Source: Bacillus sp. FJAT-22090 (GTDB lineage Bacteria > Bacillota > Bacilli > Bacillales_A > Planococcaceae). From it: a stretch of DNA of 64,000 nt. A program made the translations under genes and the position numbers. Below are positions 62,456-64,000 of this stretch, one piece after another; the first letter of the stretch is position 1; each line of letters begins with the position of its first letter. A model generated the notes under the pieces. That model was not told the DNA's origin. It ran no database searches and worked only from the letters and a program-made list of their open reading frames with translations. The DNA lies in the NCBI RefSeq assembly GCF_007676755.1, contig NZ_VEBK01000002.1:1-64000 (forward strand), written 5' to 3'.

Positions 62456-63625
62456 ATGGCTAAACAAAAAAAGTTACTTATATTGATATTAACCGTAGGT
62501 GCTTTTGGTATCATAAATACTGAAATGGGAGTTATAGGAATATTACCCTACATTGCGGATCACTTTCATATCAGTGTATCAAAAGCAGGGTTATTGGTGA
62601 GCCTTTTTGCTCTTACTGTTGCTGTAGCTGGACCAACCATGCCATTATTATTTTCGGGGATAAATCGAAAGAAAGCCATGTTATTTGTACTTGGTATTTT
62701 TGTTCTAGGTAATATTGTATCTATATTTACATCGAATTTTACCATTGCAATAATTGCGCGTGTAATTCCAGCGATATTACAGCCAATCTATTTTACAGCA
62801 GCTTTTACTATAGCTGCAGACTCGGTTAGAAAGGAAGAGGCTCCAAAAGCCGTTTCAAAAGTTTTTATTGGAGTGTCAGCAGGGATGGTACTTGGTGTAC
62901 CAATTGCAAGTTTTCTAGCTAGTACAGTTTCAATTCAAATATCCATGACATTTTTTGCTGTTGTGAACGCATTTGTCTTGATTGCTACATTAGTATTTTT
63001 CCCTTCAATGCCGGTTAAAGAAAGACTTTCTTACGGAGCTCAATTATCGGTATTAACAAAACGAATTACTTGGCTGTCCATTTTTGCAGTTATTTTACTA
63101 AACTCAGCTATATTTGGAGTTTACAGTTTTCTTGCCGAGTATCTTAAAACCGTTACTAATATGTCTGGAAAATCTATTAGTTTAATGTTAGTCGTATTTG
63201 GAGGGGCCAATATTATTGGAAATATAGTTGCAGGGAAGTTACTTACAAAAAATGTGATCAAAACTGTAGTATCTTTTCCTTTTGCCTTAGGAGCAGTTTA
63301 CATCATTTTACTCTTCATAGGTCAGTTCACCATACCTATGGCTGTTATGACTTTAGGGTGGGGAATATTAGCTGGTATAGGAGCTAATATCAATCAATAT
63401 TGGATTACGTCTGCAGCTCCAGAGGCTCCTGATTTTGCTAATGGTTTATTTTTATCATCCGTTAATTTAGGGACAACCATTGGAACAGCTGTAGGTGGAT
63501 TATTTATATCACAATTTGGTACACAGTACGTTGTATTGGTGGGAATATTATCGTTAGTATTAAGCTTGGTTTTTATTCTTTTAAGAAACAACATGCATAC
63601 TCCTACAAAACAACTTGCTAAATAA
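62456..63625 (+). CDS. MFS exporter (AraJ/PbuE-like)
   Basis: 389 residues, 12 membrane spans. GAFGIINTEMGVIGILPYIA in span 1 and the VSLFALTVAVAGP segment in span 2 are usual for the drug- or nucleoside-export subgroup (DHA1, PbuE, AraJ, YdhP). Start at ATG 62456 with AGAAGGAA seven bases before; the frame extends to 62384 without such a site. Controlled presumably by the divergent LysR gene. Substrate not predicted. Confidence 0.88.
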   Translation: MAKQKKLLILILTVGAFGIINTEMGVIGILPYIADHFHISVSKAGLLVSLFALTVAVAGPTMPLLFSGINRKKAMLFVLGIFVLGNIVSIFTSNFTIAIIARVIPAILQPIYFTAAFTIAADSVRKEEAPKAVSKVFIGVSAGMVLGVPIASFLASTVSIQISMTFFAVVNAFVLIATLVFFPSMPVKERLSYGAQLSVLTKRITWLSIFAVILLNSAIFGVYSFLAEYLKTVTNMSGKSISLMLVVFGGANIIGNIVAGKLLTKNVIKTVVSFPFALGAVYIILLFIGQFTIPMAVMTLGWGILAGIGANINQYWITSAAPEAPDFANGLFLSSVNLGTTIGTAVGGLFISQFGTQYVVLVGILSLVLSLVFILLRNNMHTPTKQLAK

Positions 63626-64000
63626 GAGTTCCGAGGACGGCTTAGAAATTAAAATTATTGAAAGCTTTCTTTGTTATCCCCTTTTCAATTTTCATTATAA
63701 TTTCACTATTTTTAATGAGTTAAAATGCAAATTAATAATGTGTTTGAAATAGTATTAACATTATTTTATCTATTAATATTAGTTTAGAACATCTAATCAA
63801 CTTGACATTACAAGTATATTTGTTACTGAAACATCATTAATAGACTATAAGATTATTTGTCCGATATCAAATAACTTAAGTAAATGCAACCTCAAAAATT
63901 GTACTTTTCGTTATGGATCACGTACCTTTTGTTTTAAATATGGACGCTTGGTTATAAAAACAGCCGAGGCAATAATTACCCGATTATAATGTGTTTATAT
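63626..64000. other. Intergenic stretch at right edge
   Basis: AT-rich DNA with no supported gene or clear terminator to the window end. Confidence 0.4.

Overview
The window is an AT-rich chromosomal segment of a low-GC Gram-positive bacterium of the Bacillales. The gene content and order point to a Planococcaceae-type Bacillus relative, for example the Psychrobacillus / Sporosarcina / Lysinibacillus group. The evidence is strong GGAGG-type ribosome binding sites, frequent GTG/TTG starts, conserved Bacillus neighbourhoods (thyA-folA, ypmR-ypmS-msrA-msrB, odhA-odhB followed by yojN/yojO homologues, xpaC-telA, a SAM-I riboswitch before metA) and a FosB homologue. The genus is an inference. No rRNA operon or intact tRNA was found.

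Layout. (a) 1-6.1 kb is a decayed accessory region. It holds a broken phage adenine methylase, a DUF1871-like gene that has lost its ATG, small hypothetical genes, an intact YqaJ-type exonuclease and, right behind it, a recT (yqaK-like) pseudogene: the remains of a skin-like prophage recombination module. (b) 6.1-19.7 kb is core: DUF3291, thyA, folA, DegV, SGNH lipoprotein, YpmS, msrA, msrB, a P-loop protein, a chemotaxis receptor, YozE, deoD, a CtpB-like S41 protease, a CobW GTPase and a CAP-domain secreted protein with 12-residue repeats. (c) 19.7-25.7 kb: MATE exporter divergent from a stand-alone MurG-type transferase, a GNAT gene with a tRNA-like sequence in its leader, a collapsed PAS-GGDEF gene and a two-component system. 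(d) 26-45 kb: the 2-oxoglutarate dehydrogenase genes, MoxR/VWA pair, TelA/XpaC, acylphosphatase, cold-shock protein, two ABC-F ATPases, a second msrA, an LCP ligase and an AI-2E-type permease.

(e) 45.2-53.2 kb is bounded by two inverted copies (913 and 852 bp) of a non-coding element with about 19-bp terminal inverted repeats, short palindromic modules near its ends, and arrays of a GTTGC-type motif spaced exactly 21 bp. Between the copies lie a LysE exporter, riboswitch-metA, a phosphatase, fosB, a duplicated PepSY gene around a TauE-type exporter, and an ArsR-SRPBCC pair. The inverted copies could allow inversion of the roughly 6.25 kb between them.

(f) 53.3-64 kb looks accessory. It contains a 1056-residue UvrA-like twin ABC ATPase with an added cysteine-rich C-terminal half, a HAD phosphatase with a frameshifted HD-domain partner, a three-gene operon for a split sigma factor (SigO-like region-4 protein, YvrJ, RsoA-like co-sigma), an HTH-TPR regulator of the RNPP type directly followed by an exported 44-residue peptide gene (a probable peptide-pheromone cassette), and a divergent LysR/MFS pair. 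The RNPP-peptide pair next to the split sigma operon, the UvrA-like protein and the 21-bp-periodic inverted element are the best candidates for undescribed biology.

All calls rest on reading the sequence and on remembered family features. No database search was possible.
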